A DNA stretch of 64,000 nucleotides, taken from positions 1,240,001-1,304,000 of the forward strand of contig CAWBXO010000001.1 in NCBI GenBank assembly GCA_963792785.1, written 5' to 3'. Within the stretch, counting starts at the first letter, position 1; each line of letters starts with the position of its first letter. A model generated the notes under the pieces. The model saw only the letters and a program-made list of their open reading frames with translations. It did no database searches and had not been told where the DNA came from. This stretch comes from CAWIMX01 sp963792785. GTDB taxonomy: Bacteria > Acidobacteriota > Vicinamibacteria > Vicinamibacterales > CAVVIG01. Below are positions 36,765 through 45,563 of the stretch, in pieces. Made by a program: the position numbers and the translations under genes.

Positions 36765-37978
36765 GAGCTGGCCTCGAGCAGGCGGGCATCGCCGTCGGCC
36801 AGCGTGCGCACCAGCTCGGCGTGGAAGTAGTCGGCGCGGTGGCGGACGTCTGGCGGGATGCGCTGCTCGTAGAGCGCGCGCGCCCGCGCGATCTCCGACG
36901 CCAGCCGCGTGCCCAGGTCGCGGTGCTCGCGGCCCTCGGCGACGTCGGTCTCGTGGTAGAGGCGGATCTCGGACACCAGCAGCCGCGCGAACCGCCGGGC
37001 GCCCTCCTCGTCTTCCTCGTCGGTGCGTCGCGGCGCCGCGGGAGCGGCCGCCGGCGGGGACGCGGCCCGCGCGGCCTTGAACGCGGTGACCATGGCGAGG
37101 CGCTGGCCGGCGTGGCGCGCGAGGATCTCGAGCAGCGCCGGACGGAACGGGCCTGCCCCGTCCGTGTCGGCGTAGAACACCGCGACGGCCTGCTCGCCGA
37201 GCATCATCGGCACGGCCAGGCAGGTGCGTCCCGTGGCGCCGCGCGCGAACGCGGGGACGCTCACGGGTGTGTCGGGGCCGGCCTGCGTCGTCGCCGCGCG
37301 GGCCACGGCGTCGGCCAGCACGCCGCCTTCGGCGAGCGGCACGGCGACCGACTCGGGTGGCGACGGATCGGGCGTGAAGCCGGCGAAACGGAAGCCTTCG
37401 AAGCGGCCGCCGCGGATGAGGAACACGGCCGCGCGCGCGGCATCGCCCTGCGATCCGTCCACGAGGCGATTGAGGATGTCGCCGATGGACCAGGCCGTGT
37501 CGATCGCGCGCATCGCACGGGCCAGGCCCTCGCGATCGTCGACCGCCGCTTCGGGCGCGGGCGCGGCCTTCGCCTGCGCCTCGGCGGTCTGGGCCCTTTC
37601 CTCGGCGGCTTGTGCGCTCGCCTGGGCGGCATGGACGTTCATCTCGGCGGCCTGCGCGCTCGTCTCGGCGGCATTTGCGCGCGTCTCCGCGGCTTTCGCG
37701 CGGTCCTCGGCCGCCTCGACCCGGCCGTCGGCGGCGTTCGCCCTGGTCTCGGCCGCCATGGCCTGCTCGCGCGCGTCCTTCAGCTGGGCCTGGCTTTCCT
37801 GGAGCTCGGTTTTCACGGCGTCGAGGGCGGCGCCGAGCTCGGCCTCGGCCTCGTTGCGAACGGCGGCCATTTCGGCCCGGACCTCATCTACGCGCGCCTG
37901 CACCTCGGCCGCGATCTGCTCGCGCAGACGGGTGCTGAAAGCGTCGAGCGTCTGCTGCAGGTCTTCGTCGAAACTCAT
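36761..37978 (-). CDS. Coiled-coil protein with a GAF-like domain
   Basis: A 405-residue protein: an N-terminal coiled coil including about 65 residues of Ala-rich heptads of the AAETRAN/AAEDRAK type, a central alpha/beta domain (about 155-310) resembling GAF sensors (AVFLIRGGRFEGFRFAGF, CLAVPMMLGEQAVAVFYAD), and a helical C terminus. No catalytic motif is seen. ATG 37978 is preferred over an upstream GTG. It is coupled to slt by a GTGA overlap. Function unknown. Confidence 0.7.
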   Translation of the reverse strand: MSFDEDLQQTLDAFSTRLREQIAAEVQARVDEVRAEMAAVRNEAEAELGAALDAVKTELQESQAQLKDAREQAMAAETRANAADGRVEAAEDRAKAAETRANAAETSAQAAEMNVHAAQASAQAAEERAQTAEAQAKAAPAPEAAVDDREGLARAMRAIDTAWSIGDILNRLVDGSQGDAARAAVFLIRGGRFEGFRFAGFTPDPSPPESVAVPLAEGGVLADAVARAATTQAGPDTPVSVPAFARGATGRTCLAVPMMLGEQAVAVFYADTDGAGPFRPALLEILARHAGQRLAMVTAFKAARAASPPAAAPAAPRRTDEEDEEGARRFARLLVSEIRLYHETDVAEGREHRDLGTRLASEIARARALYEQRIPPDVRHRADYFHAELVRTLADGDARLLEASS

Positions 37979-38024
37979 GTTGGGTACCCACACCGGGGGA
38001 ACGGCGAGCCTCTCCGATCATCAG

Positions 38025-38030
38025 TACAAT
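38025..38030 (+). promoter_or_regulatory. -10 element of the tmRNA gene
   Basis: TACAAT precedes the mature tmRNA 5' end by 12 bases. The expected -35 position shows no good match. Confidence 0.45.
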
Positions 38031-38042
38031 GAAGGTTCCTGT

Positions 38043-38400
38043 GGGGGCGATACGGCTTCGACGGGGGTAAAGACTCGCGGGATGCATGCCGAGCCCCATC
38101 GACTCGTAAATCCGATGGAACACAGAGTAACTGCGAACACGCAGCTTCCTCTCGCTGCTTAACTAAACCTTAAGTCAGCGACGTCCACCTCGTCCCTGCC
38201 TGCGGGGCGGGACTGGATGTCATAAAAGCAGGCTGGCCGCCACGAGCTGTTCCGACGCGTGGCGGTAAGACAAATCGGGGCTAGTGGTCGTCTTTTTCCG
38301 TCGCTCTTCGACGACGACCGCGAAATTTCAAGAGCGGCTACGCATGTAGACGCCCGTGACGGCGTGCCTTCGGACGCGGGTTCGACTCCCGCCGCCTCCA
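38043..38400 (+). ncRNA. ssrA: tmRNA (SsrA), tag ANTQLPLAA
   Basis: The 5' end GGGGGCGATACGGCTTCGAC and the 3' end GGTTCGACTCCCGCCGCCTCC form the tRNA-like domain; GGGGGCG pairs with CGCCTCC with one G-T. The tag reading frame at 38133-38162 encodes A-N-T-Q-L-P-L-A-A followed by TAA. The discriminator is A at 38400 and no CCA is encoded, unlike the tRNA-Val in this window. Pseudoknot regions fill 38163-38340. tmRNA rescues stalled ribosomes with SmpB. Confidence 0.97.
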
Positions 38401-38516
38401 TTCGACTCGCCTCCATCCCGCCTACGGCGGGCCGGAGGCTCGCTCATGGCGGGCCACCTCAGGGAGAATGCCCTGAGCGAGCCCTCGACTTCGCTCGGGC
38501 GAGTCGAAGGGCATTG
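38401..38516. repeat. Inverted repeats immediately downstream of tmRNA
   Basis: TTCGACTCGCC at 38401-38411 is repeated in inverted form as GGCGAGTCGAA just before 38511, enclosing CCCGCC-TAC-GGCGGG and CTCAGGGAGAATGCCCTGAG hairpins. The first arm copies the end of the tmRNA T-arm sequence (TTCGACTC), a position often used as an attachment site, but no direct att repeat is evident. Confidence 0.65.
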
Positions 38517-38528
38517 ATCCGACGCTCG

Positions 38529-38545
38529 CGACGATGCCATCGTCG
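38529..38545. repeat. Short palindrome, copy 1
   Basis: CGACGATG-C-CATCGTCG, an 8-bp stem with a one-base loop, lies just before the GTG of the GIY-YIG gene. The same stem with G in the loop occurs at 58907-58923, also shortly before a GTG start. Confidence 0.7.
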
Positions 38546-38550
38546 TCGTC

Positions 38551-38814
38551 GTGTATTTCGTCTACATCCTGCGCTGCGCTGACGATGCGCTCTACATCGG
38601 TCACACTTCCGATCTGGCACGCCGTGTAGAAACGCACCAGGCCGGCGAAGCCTCACGATTCACCGCGAATCGCCGTCCCGTCGCGCTTACCTACTCCGAG
38701 TCGTTCCCCAACCGCGCGGCCGCGGTGAAGCGCGAACGACAACTGAAGCGGTGGACCCGACGAAAGAAGGACGCCCTCATCTCCGGAAATCTCCAATTGC
38801 TACAGCAGCTGTGA
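38551..38814 (+). CDS. GIY-YIG nuclease-superfamily protein
   Basis: An 87-residue single-domain GIY-YIG protein of the UPF0213/YhbQ group: FVYILRCADDALYIGHTSDLARRV carries the two tyrosines, the Gly and the Arg; SRFTANRRPVALTYSESF and AAVKRERQLKRWTRRKK follow. It begins with GTG. A paralogue lies at 45560. The cellular role of these small proteins is unclear. Confidence 0.9.
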   Translation: MYFVYILRCADDALYIGHTSDLARRVETHQAGEASRFTANRRPVALTYSESFPNRAAAVKRERQLKRWTRRKKDALISGNLQLLQQL

Positions 38815-38883
38815 GTCGTACACCGAAACATCGTGAACGCAAGAGCCTACGCTGGCTCCTCTGGTGAGCCCAGCTCCGTCGCG

Positions 38884-39445
38884 TCACGAAACTGGCGCCA
38901 TTGCTGCTGAATCGCCCGATTCGCCGCAGGTCTCGAACACATGCTCAAAGAGCACGGCGCACTTGTGTTGGAATAGCTTTGGGGTGTACGCACGCGGCAA
39001 GCCCTCGTCGAGCGTGTCCTCGATCGCCAGCTTGACCTGCGCCCGCGCCTGCGCTTTCTGCCGCCAGTTCAGCACGAGCGCCCCGCGGACCCGCTGCAAC
39101 AGGTGGCGAGCCACCTTCTTGACCTCATCGCGTTCTGCCGGGGCCAAATCCGGACCGGGTCTGGTCAGGAGGTCGAACACGGTCAACTCTTCCTCGGTGA
39201 GCTGCTCACGGACGTGCCGCTGCTCCTCATCCGAGAGAGAGCGGCTCAGGGCCAGAAGTTCCTTGAATAGCTCGTCGATGTTACGGCTGCCAGCGTTGTA
39301 TGACTCGATCAACGCCTCGAACTTGGTCAAGAAATCGGCCCGTGTCGGATTGGCCCGAATCAACGTATTGAGCTGCTTCCGAACCGCGGCCCGCAACTGT
39401 TGCCCGGTCGTGTTCGCGTCGGACGTGGGAACGCTCGCCTTTTCC
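38884..39445 (-). pseudogene. C-terminal remnant of a type I restriction enzyme R subunit (HsdR)
   Basis: About 185 codons match the C-terminal helical domain of HsdR (DUF3387-like), including FLTKFEALIESYNAGSRNID, EEELTVFDLLTRPGPDL and VLNWRQKAQARAQVKLAIED. The nuclease and helicase domains are gone and no hsdM or hsdS is nearby. The open frame extends upstream to 39666, but that part is antisense to the hydrolase gene. It is the scar of a lost restriction system next to tmRNA. Confidence 0.85.
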
Positions 39446-39502
39446 GACGAGGACGCCGCGCGCATGCGCCAGTGCCATGACGCACTGACGGCCCCGATCC
39501 CG

Positions 39503-40294
39503 TCAACGTTGGGTGACCCACCGGAGGGCCTCCAGCAGACTCCGATCGAACTCGGCCAGGTTGTCGCTGAACCCGTGATCGGCGGCAGGCACCACCCACA
39601 GGCGCTTCGGTTCACCCGCGCGCTCCAGCACGCGCTGCAGGGTGGCCAGCGGCACGAACTCGTCATGCGTGGAATGGATGGCGGCGAGCGGAACCGGAGC
39701 GATCCGGTCGATGACGGCCGCGGCGCTGAACGTCGGTTCGTTCGGCACGCCGTGGGTCAGGTAGATGATCGAATCCCTCCAGCGCCAGGCGAGCTCGCTC
39801 ACATCGGGGAGCCCGATGGCAATCACCCCGGCGACAGCCTGCTGGGTCGCCGGATCCGTCGCCGCGAGGACCGACAACCCGGCGCCTTCCGACACGCCGA
39901 TCAGGATGGGCTTGCTCGCGCTCCCACGAGCCGCGTAATCGGCCAGGACACGGAAGTCGCCCGGTTCGTCCGCTGGCCCCAGCGACGAAGCCCCGGAGGA
40001 AAAATCCTCGAGATACGCCTTGGCGTCGAACCCGACCACGAAGAAGCCGTGCGTCGCGAGCATCTCGGCGATGTGCGGGCTGAGGTGGATCCAACCGCCG
40101 TCACCACTCGAGACGATCACGGGATCGGCGCCACGAGTGCCGTACAGGTGCACGCGCTGTTGGTGCCCCCGGATCGTCACCGTGTCAGTCGTCTGACCAA
40201 TCGCCGTGTGGCTCAGCGCGAGAACGAGAAGGGCCAGCAGGATCGGCTTTCCGAGGCCGTTCCGGGTTGCGCGATGGATCGCAGCCTGACGCAT
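39503..40294 (-). CDS. AcvB/VirJ-like alpha/beta hydrolase, exported
   Basis: A 263-residue protein with a signal peptide (LLALLVLALSHTAIG) and a single AcvB/VirJ domain: IVSSGDGGWIHLSPHIAEML, VVGFDAKAYL, the nucleophile elbow GVSEG, Asp in HSTHDEF and His in AADHGF, giving a complete Ser-Asp-His triad. Agrobacterium AcvB hydrolyses lysyl-phosphatidylglycerol. This gene follows the phosphatase by 15 bases as the last of a four-gene operon with mprF, which supports an aminoacyl-lipid hydrolase role (inferred). Confidence 0.85.
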   Translation of the reverse strand: MRQAAIHRATRNGLGKPILLALLVLALSHTAIGQTTDTVTIRGHQQRVHLYGTRGADPVIVSSGDGGWIHLSPHIAEMLATHGFFVVGFDAKAYLEDFSSGASSLGPADEPGDFRVLADYAARGSASKPILIGVSEGAGLSVLAATDPATQQAVAGVIAIGLPDVSELAWRWRDSIIYLTHGVPNEPTFSAAAVIDRIAPVPLAAIHSTHDEFVPLATLQRVLERAGEPKRLWVVPAADHGFSDNLAEFDRSLLEALRWVTQR

Positions 40295-40309
40295 GGTGTG
40301 GGCCTCCGT

Positions 40310-41296
40310 TCAATCCGCCGAGACGCCGAACGCCAGCACCGTGCGGTCGTCCGCCCACCCCGCGACCCCCTGAGGACCGCCGGACCGGCGCGCGGTCGCG
40401 ACAAGCCTCGAGCACGCGAGCGCCGGTGTCGGCTTCGGAAGATCGGCAAGCTCCGCGCTGAGGACGGCCGGAATGGCGTCGCCGCCGGCATCGAGTGCGT
40501 CGGTCACGCCGTCGGACACGAAGACGACAAGATCCCCGGCGTCCAATGAGAGCCGTTCCTCGTGGTACTGCGCATCCGGCAACAGTCCCAGCGGCGGCCC
40601 CCCGACATTCAACGCCCGCCGGTCATGCCCTGGGCCGACCACCACGCCGGCGGGGTGTCCCGCGTTCGCGTACACCATCGCGTGGCGGACCAGGTCGACG
40701 ATGGCCACGATGCACGTGACGTAGAGACTGCCGTGACCGTCCTGGAAGAGGACCTGGGAGACCTCCGTCAGCAACGCGCAGGGAGAGACGCCCCGGCGCG
40801 CGACGGCCCGCAGGACCGCCCGGGTGTTCGACATGAACACGGCCGCAGGCACGCCCTTGCCGGAGACGTCCGCCAGCACGGCGCACATGCGATCGTCGCC
40901 GAGCGGAAAGAAATCGTAGTAGTCCCCCCCGACCTGCCCCGCGGGTTCCATGATCGCGTACCAGGACAGACCGTGACGCGGCTCGGGGATCGGCGGCAAC
41001 AGCGCCCGCTGGACGTCCGCCGCGATCCCCAGTTCCGCCTGGACGCGCAGCCGCTCGCGCTCGAGATCCACGATCGTCTCCCGAGCCAGCCGGAGCCGGG
41101 CCCAGAGGGTGGTGGTGACCAGCAAGGCGCCGATCACGAAGGCCTCGCTAATCCACGTCCAATCCTCGAGGCTGGGAAACAAGACGCGGCTGATGAACAG
41201 CTCGAGCAGCTGCGACATCGCCACGAGGGTCACGAACGTCACCCCCACCACGCGGACGAGCTTCCGCCGGGCGGCCTTGATGTCTCCGGGCCTCAT
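40310..41296 (-). CDS. Membrane-anchored SpoIIE/RsbU-type PP2C phosphatase
   Basis: A 328-residue protein: two N-terminal helices (about 17-36 and 48-66), a short coiled-coil linker (LERERLRVQAELGIAADVQ) and a PP2C-like SpoIIE domain with VGGDYYDFF, LADVSGKGVPAA, YANAGHP, FVSDGVTDA and WADDRTVLAF, including the metal aspartates. Such phosphatases act on anti-sigma-factor antagonists or similar phosphoproteins. ATG 41296 overlaps the mprF stop. No antagonist gene is nearby, so the target is unknown. Confidence 0.9.
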   Translation of the reverse strand: MRPGDIKAARRKLVRVVGVTFVTLVAMSQLLELFISRVLFPSLEDWTWISEAFVIGALLVTTTLWARLRLARETIVDLERERLRVQAELGIAADVQRALLPPIPEPRHGLSWYAIMEPAGQVGGDYYDFFPLGDDRMCAVLADVSGKGVPAAVFMSNTRAVLRAVARRGVSPCALLTEVSQVLFQDGHGSLYVTCIVAIVDLVRHAMVYANAGHPAGVVVGPGHDRRALNVGGPPLGLLPDAQYHEERLSLDAGDLVVFVSDGVTDALDAGGDAIPAVLSAELADLPKPTPALACSRLVATARRSGGPQGVAGWADDRTVLAFGVSAD

Positions 41297-43851
41297 CGTC
41301 CTCCCCTCAGGAAGATCCGCCGATAGCCTCCGGCGACGAGCGCCGAGACGTCGGCCAGCACGCGCGGCAGGTGGAGACCGCCGGGGTACGCGAGGTAGCG
41401 CGGCTGCCAGACCGGATCGAATTTCGCCTTGTACGCCCGCAGCCCCTGGAAATTGTAGACGGCCTGGCCGTGGGTGTAGACGAAGGACGCGAGCCGGTTC
41501 CACAGCGGCGCCACGGCGGAGTGCTCGAAGCCTGACAGGGGCGCCATGCCCAGAGAGAACCACCGATATCCGCGCTCCTTGCCCCACAGCATCATGTGCA
41601 CGAAGAGCGCTTCCATCACCTCCTTGGGCGCGTGGCGATCGAAGCGCATCAGATCGACCGAGAGCTCGCTCCCGTCCGAGCCGAGCCAGAGATTGGCGAA
41701 CGCCACGATCCGGCCGCCCTGTTCGACGACCGCGATCGGGAAGCGCGTCACGTAGTCCGGGCTGAAGAAACCCAGCGAAAAGCCCTTCTCGGAACCCGCG
41801 CGATTCTCGAGCCAGTCGTCGGACACCGCGCGGAGATCATCCATGACCGCCCCTACGTGCTCGGGCGGCAGCACGCGGAACGTCGCCTGGACTTTCTCGA
41901 GCTGCTTCAGCGCCTGGCGGAACTTCCGCGCGTGGCCCCCCTCCATCGTAAACGCGTGCAGATCGACTCGCGCCTCCTCGCCGAGCTTGACGAAGGCGAG
42001 CCCGACGTCGACGTAGTGATGCAGGTGCTGGCTCGAAATCTCGTAGAACACCGGCACGCCGCCGAAGTCATCCGACCGCTCCAGGAACAGGCGGACGAGC
42101 GGCGCGATGGCGCCCTCCGGGCCGACGGGATCGCCCAGGGCGACCCACGTGCGGCCCTGCACGCCGTACATCACGAACGCCGACCGGTCGGCATTGAACA
42201 GCAGCGCCTTGTCGCGCAAGTAGACCAGGTTCGGCGCGCTGAGGGGCTGCGTGGCGATGATCGACGCCGCCGCCGCCAGCTCCTCGTCGCTGGGCATCTC
42301 CGCCTCGTGCGGCACGCGGCCCATGAGCCGCGCGAAGCCGAACAGCAGCAGCGTGACCGCGGCCCCGACCGAGGCCCGCAACATGCGGGACACGTCCCCG
42401 TGCAGCTCGAACTGCCACCAGAGCTGGCTCGAGTACTCGACGTGCTTGAACGCAAACAGGCCGATCCACACCGAGGCGCCCAGCGCGCCCGCGACTGCGG
42501 CCATCCACGGCACCGAAAACCGCGTGTCGAACAGCGCGGCTCTCCGGTCGAACGCCGGCCTGGCGCGCCACAGCACCACCATGAGCGCGGTCAGGATGCT
42601 GGCTTCCTCGTAGTCGCCGCCCTTCAACAACGACGCCACGATCCCGATCGCCATCATCGCCACGGTGAGAAAGTAGGCCCCGTCCAGCCGCCGGGCGAGC
42701 CCCTGCGACAGCAGCAGCAACGCCGCGCCGACGATGCTGCCGATGAAGTGTGAGACCTCGATGACGCCGAGCGGGAGCACGCGATCGAGCGCGCGGAGTC
42801 GGCCGGCCGCCGCCGGCGTCGCGCCCGACAGCAACAGGACGGCGCCGGCCAGAAACGTCAACGCCGCCAGCACCCGCGGCGTCAGCTGCACGGCCAGCCA
42901 GCCGAACGCCGCGGTCACGCGAGCGGTCTGCGCGCGCCGGTGGCGCAGCTCGTCGGCCAGGAGAATCAGCAAGGCGACCAGCAGCGGCAGCAGGTAATAC
43001 ACGGCCCGGTACACGATGAGGGCCGGAAGCACGGCGCCCGAGGGCACGAAGGGCCCGAGCAGGATCACCATCACGCTCTCGAACACGCCCACGCCGCCGG
43101 GCACGTGGCTGGCAATCCCCACAAGCTGCGCGGCGAGGAAGGCGCCGAGCAGCACCGGAAACGGCACGCGGCCCGCGGGCAACAGCACGTACAGCACCGC
43201 GGCGGCAATCATCCAGTCCAGCACGGAGATCCCGAGCTGCGCGGCCGCGATGGCGCCCGACGGGAGCGGCAGCTCCAGGCGCCACGCGCGAATGGGCCCG
43301 AGCCTGAACGCGGCCACGGCGACGTAGGCGATGCCGGCCAGCGCCAGGACCGCCCCGACGGGCACGACGAGCGCCGGACCGGGAAGCCCGAGCTCCTGCG
43401 GCAGGCGGGTGAGGACGAGACTGAGCCCCCCGACGAGCAGCAACCCCAGCCAGAACGTGACGACGTACGAAAACACGATGCGCGACAGCTCGCTCGCCGT
43501 CACGCCCCAGCGCGTATAGAAGCGGTACCGGACCGACGCGCCCGCGAGCATGCCGAAGCCGATGTTGTTCGAGATGGCATAAGCGAGAAACGACGCGGCG
43601 GCCACGCGCCGCCAGGGCAGGCGCTTGTCGATCGACGCGAAGGCGAGGAAATCGTAGCCCGTCAGGACCGCATAGCTGACGGCCGTGAGGAGCGCCGCCC
43701 CCGCGAGCTGCCGGGGCGGCGTCGCGAGCACGTCGGCGACGAGGCCGGTCCACGTCACCGCACGCAGCTCGCTCCGCAGGAGTTCGAGTGCGGCCAGAAA
43801 CAGGACCAGCCCGATCAGAGCGGACAGCGCCGCGCGGAGGCGAGCTGACAT
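41293..43851 (-). CDS. mprF: Bifunctional aminoacyl-phosphatidylglycerol synthase/flippase MprF
   Basis: An 852-residue MprF. The N-terminal flippase part has about 12-14 helices (1-500), including AISNNIGFGMLAGASVRYRFY; the C-terminal domain (about 530-840) is the DUF2156 GNAT-like aminoacyl transferase with YLRDKALLFN, FEHSAVAPLWNRL and the closing YKAKFDPVWQPRYLAYPG. Full-length, not truncated. It transfers Lys or Ala from tRNA to phosphatidylglycerol and moves the product outward. Specificity cannot be read. ATG 43851 is preferred over the adjacent TTG. Confidence 0.95.
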   Translation of the reverse strand: MSARLRAALSALIGLVLFLAALELLRSELRAVTWTGLVADVLATPPRQLAGAALLTAVSYAVLTGYDFLAFASIDKRLPWRRVAAASFLAYAISNNIGFGMLAGASVRYRFYTRWGVTASELSRIVFSYVVTFWLGLLLVGGLSLVLTRLPQELGLPGPALVVPVGAVLALAGIAYVAVAAFRLGPIRAWRLELPLPSGAIAAAQLGISVLDWMIAAAVLYVLLPAGRVPFPVLLGAFLAAQLVGIASHVPGGVGVFESVMVILLGPFVPSGAVLPALIVYRAVYYLLPLLVALLILLADELRHRRAQTARVTAAFGWLAVQLTPRVLAALTFLAGAVLLLSGATPAAAGRLRALDRVLPLGVIEVSHFIGSIVGAALLLLSQGLARRLDGAYFLTVAMMAIGIVASLLKGGDYEEASILTALMVVLWRARPAFDRRAALFDTRFSVPWMAAVAGALGASVWIGLFAFKHVEYSSQLWWQFELHGDVSRMLRASVGAAVTLLLFGFARLMGRVPHEAEMPSDEELAAAASIIATQPLSAPNLVYLRDKALLFNADRSAFVMYGVQGRTWVALGDPVGPEGAIAPLVRLFLERSDDFGGVPVFYEISSQHLHHYVDVGLAFVKLGEEARVDLHAFTMEGGHARKFRQALKQLEKVQATFRVLPPEHVGAVMDDLRAVSDDWLENRAGSEKGFSLGFFSPDYVTRFPIAVVEQGGRIVAFANLWLGSDGSELSVDLMRFDRHAPKEVMEALFVHMMLWGKERGYRWFSLGMAPLSGFEHSAVAPLWNRLASFVYTHGQAVYNFQGLRAYKAKFDPVWQPRYLAYPGGLHLPRVLADVSALVAGGYRRIFLRGGR

Positions 43852-43879
43852 CAACGCGGATCCGGGGCTGATGGCGCGG

Positions 43880-44563
43880 TCATCCGAAGAGCAGGCGGCG
43901 CACGAGCGGCTCGACCTGCGCCGCGACGCCGAACGGCGTCGTCAGGACGGCCACGAGCCCGAAGATGGCGTCGCTCAGCAGCAGCTGGATCCCGGGGACG
44001 AGGAGCACCACCGCCACAATGATCAGCAGGCCGAACTGCTCGAGGCGGCGATACAGCGCGAGGACCTCGCCGGAGAGAAAATACTGCACGACTCGCGACC
44101 CATCGAGCGGCGGGATCGGGATCAGGTTGAAGACCGCGAGCAGCGCGTTCAGGAAGATCCCGGCCGCGAGGATTGCCGTGAGACTCGATGACGGATCGGC
44201 CAGGCCCAGCCGTGTGGCGACCGCGAGCACGGCGGTCAACCCGAGGGCGATCAACACGTTCAATCCGGGCCCGGCCGCTCCCACGAGCGCCCAGTCCCGG
44301 CGCGGATGCCGCAACCGCGAGACATCCACCGGCACCGGCTTGGCTCCGCCGAAGATGAAGCTTGAACCCGACAGGATGAGAACGAGCGGCAGCAGGATCG
44401 TGAAGAACAGATCGATGTGCGGGATGGGGTTCAAGGTGAGCCGGCCGCGCTCGCGCGCCGTCGGATCGCCCAGGTAGTCGGCCATGAAACCGTGGGCGGC
44501 CTCGTGGCTCGTAATGGAGACGACCACCAGGGCCGTCACGGCGATCACCGTGACCGGATTCAT
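43880..44563 (-). CDS. M50 site-2-protease-like membrane peptidase
   Basis: A 227-residue protein with about six helices. The zinc motif HEAAH is in SITSHEAAHGFMADYLGDP, and the second ligand region reads NLIPIPPLDGSRV, so the active site is complete. There are no PDZ or CBS domains, which places it in the small S2P/Rip-like group. ATG 44563 begins the first helix. It leads the four-gene operon with mprF, 28 bases upstream. A regulated intramembrane target is not evident. Confidence 0.9.
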   Translation of the reverse strand: MNPVTVIAVTALVVVSITSHEAAHGFMADYLGDPTARERGRLTLNPIPHIDLFFTILLPLVLILSGSSFIFGGAKPVPVDVSRLRHPRRDWALVGAAGPGLNVLIALGLTAVLAVATRLGLADPSSSLTAILAAGIFLNALLAVFNLIPIPPLDGSRVVQYFLSGEVLALYRRLEQFGLLIIVAVVLLVPGIQLLLSDAIFGLVAVLTTPFGVAAQVEPLVRRLLFG

Positions 44564-44648
44564 TGACGCGTTCTCCCGGCGCCCATCAGATCGCATTGTA
44601 GCGCCGAGCGACGGCGCCGACTTCGGCGTGGGCCCGGCCGCGCGGCCC

Positions 44649-44654
44649 TATACT
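44649..44654 (+). promoter_or_regulatory. -10 element of the AcvB-like lipoprotein gene, leaderless geometry
   Basis: TATACT ends six bases before the ATG at 44661, exactly the spacing seen for the ABC exporter operon. A transcript would begin at the start codon. No -35 is recognisable. Confidence 0.5.
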
Positions 44655-44660
44655 GGATCC

Positions 44661-45563
44661 ATGAGGCGCAGGTCGCGGGGCACGCGGGTGTCGTCCGGCT
44701 GGCCGACCTCGTCCTTCGCCGCGTGCCTCGCCCTTCTGATCCTGGCAGCGGGCTGCGACCACGGTTCGCCGGGCATCGAGGCGACGCCGACCACGGAAGT
44801 CGCGGTCGCGACCGTTCAGCTCACGAACTTCTCGCTGCCGCTACACGTCGCGAAGACGCGGGGCCCCGGAGCGCGACCGCTCGTGCTGTTTGCCACGGGC
44901 GACGGAGGCTGGAGGAGCGTCGATCAGGAGATCGCCCAGACGATCGTGCGACTCGGCTATCCACTCGCGGGGTTCAGCGCCAAGGACTATCTCGACCACC
45001 TCGACAACCTGCCCCAGGCCGCCACTCCAGAGCATGTCGGCATGGACTACTCGAAGGTCATGGCCGAGGCGCGACAGGCCTTGAGGCTTCTGGCCACGAC
45101 CCCGGTGATCCTGTCCGGCTTTTCCCGAGGGGCGGCGCTGTCCGTGATCGCCGCGGGAGACGCACCGCTGCAATCGTGCATCCAGGGCGTGGTCGTCATG
45201 GGCCTTGGCGACGCCGAGGAGCACGTGCACATGCCGAACGCTCGGCCGCCAACGGTGGTGGACGTGGAGGTGGTGAAGCCGTATCAAGTTCTGAAAGCCC
45301 TGGGAGCCCTGCCGCTGTCAATTATCCAGTCCAGCCGCGACCGCTACCTCAACGGCTCCGACGCGCGTCAACTGTTCGGCCCGGACACCGAGCGGCGCAC
45401 CCTCCACATCGTCCGTGCCCAGAGCCACACCTTCGGCGGCGCCCGCGACCTGCTGGTTCGAGAGTTCACGCGGTCGCTGGCCTGGATCGCGACGGCCCGT
45501 GCCGTTCACGCCAGCGGCATTCGCGATGGAGACCCTGCGTGCGGACTCGCGCCACGGCAGTGA
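44661..45563 (+). CDS. AcvB/VirJ-like alpha/beta hydrolase lipoprotein
   Basis: A 300-residue predicted lipoprotein: lipobox LAAGC at about residues 29-33, then an AcvB-type domain with LFATGDGGWRSVDQEIAQTI, AGFSAKDYL, nucleophile elbow GFSRG, Asp in QSSRDRY and His in AQSHTF. The triad is complete. It is a distant paralogue of the hydrolase at 39503 and divergent from the mprF operon. Its stop overlaps the GTG of a GIY-YIG gene. Aminoacyl-lipid hydrolysis is inferred from context. Confidence 0.82.
   Translation: MRRRSRGTRVSSGWPTSSFAACLALLILAAGCDHGSPGIEATPTTEVAVATVQLTNFSLPLHVAKTRGPGARPLVLFATGDGGWRSVDQEIAQTIVRLGYPLAGFSAKDYLDHLDNLPQAATPEHVGMDYSKVMAEARQALRLLATTPVILSGFSRGAALSVIAAGDAPLQSCIQGVVVMGLGDAEEHVHMPNARPPTVVDVEVVKPYQVLKALGALPLSIIQSSRDRYLNGSDARQLFGPDTERRTLHIVRAQSHTFGGARDLLVREFTRSLAWIATARAVHASGIRDGDPACGLAPRQ

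Noticed and set aside
34832..38032. A 1066-codon plus-strand open frame
   Set aside because: Antisense to slt and the coiled-coil gene, Arg/Gly-rich, with no recognisable domain. Typical GC-rich shadow.
39446..39666. N-terminal extension of the HsdR-like frame
   Set aside because: It overlaps the 3' end of the AcvB-like gene out of frame and has no HsdR similarity.
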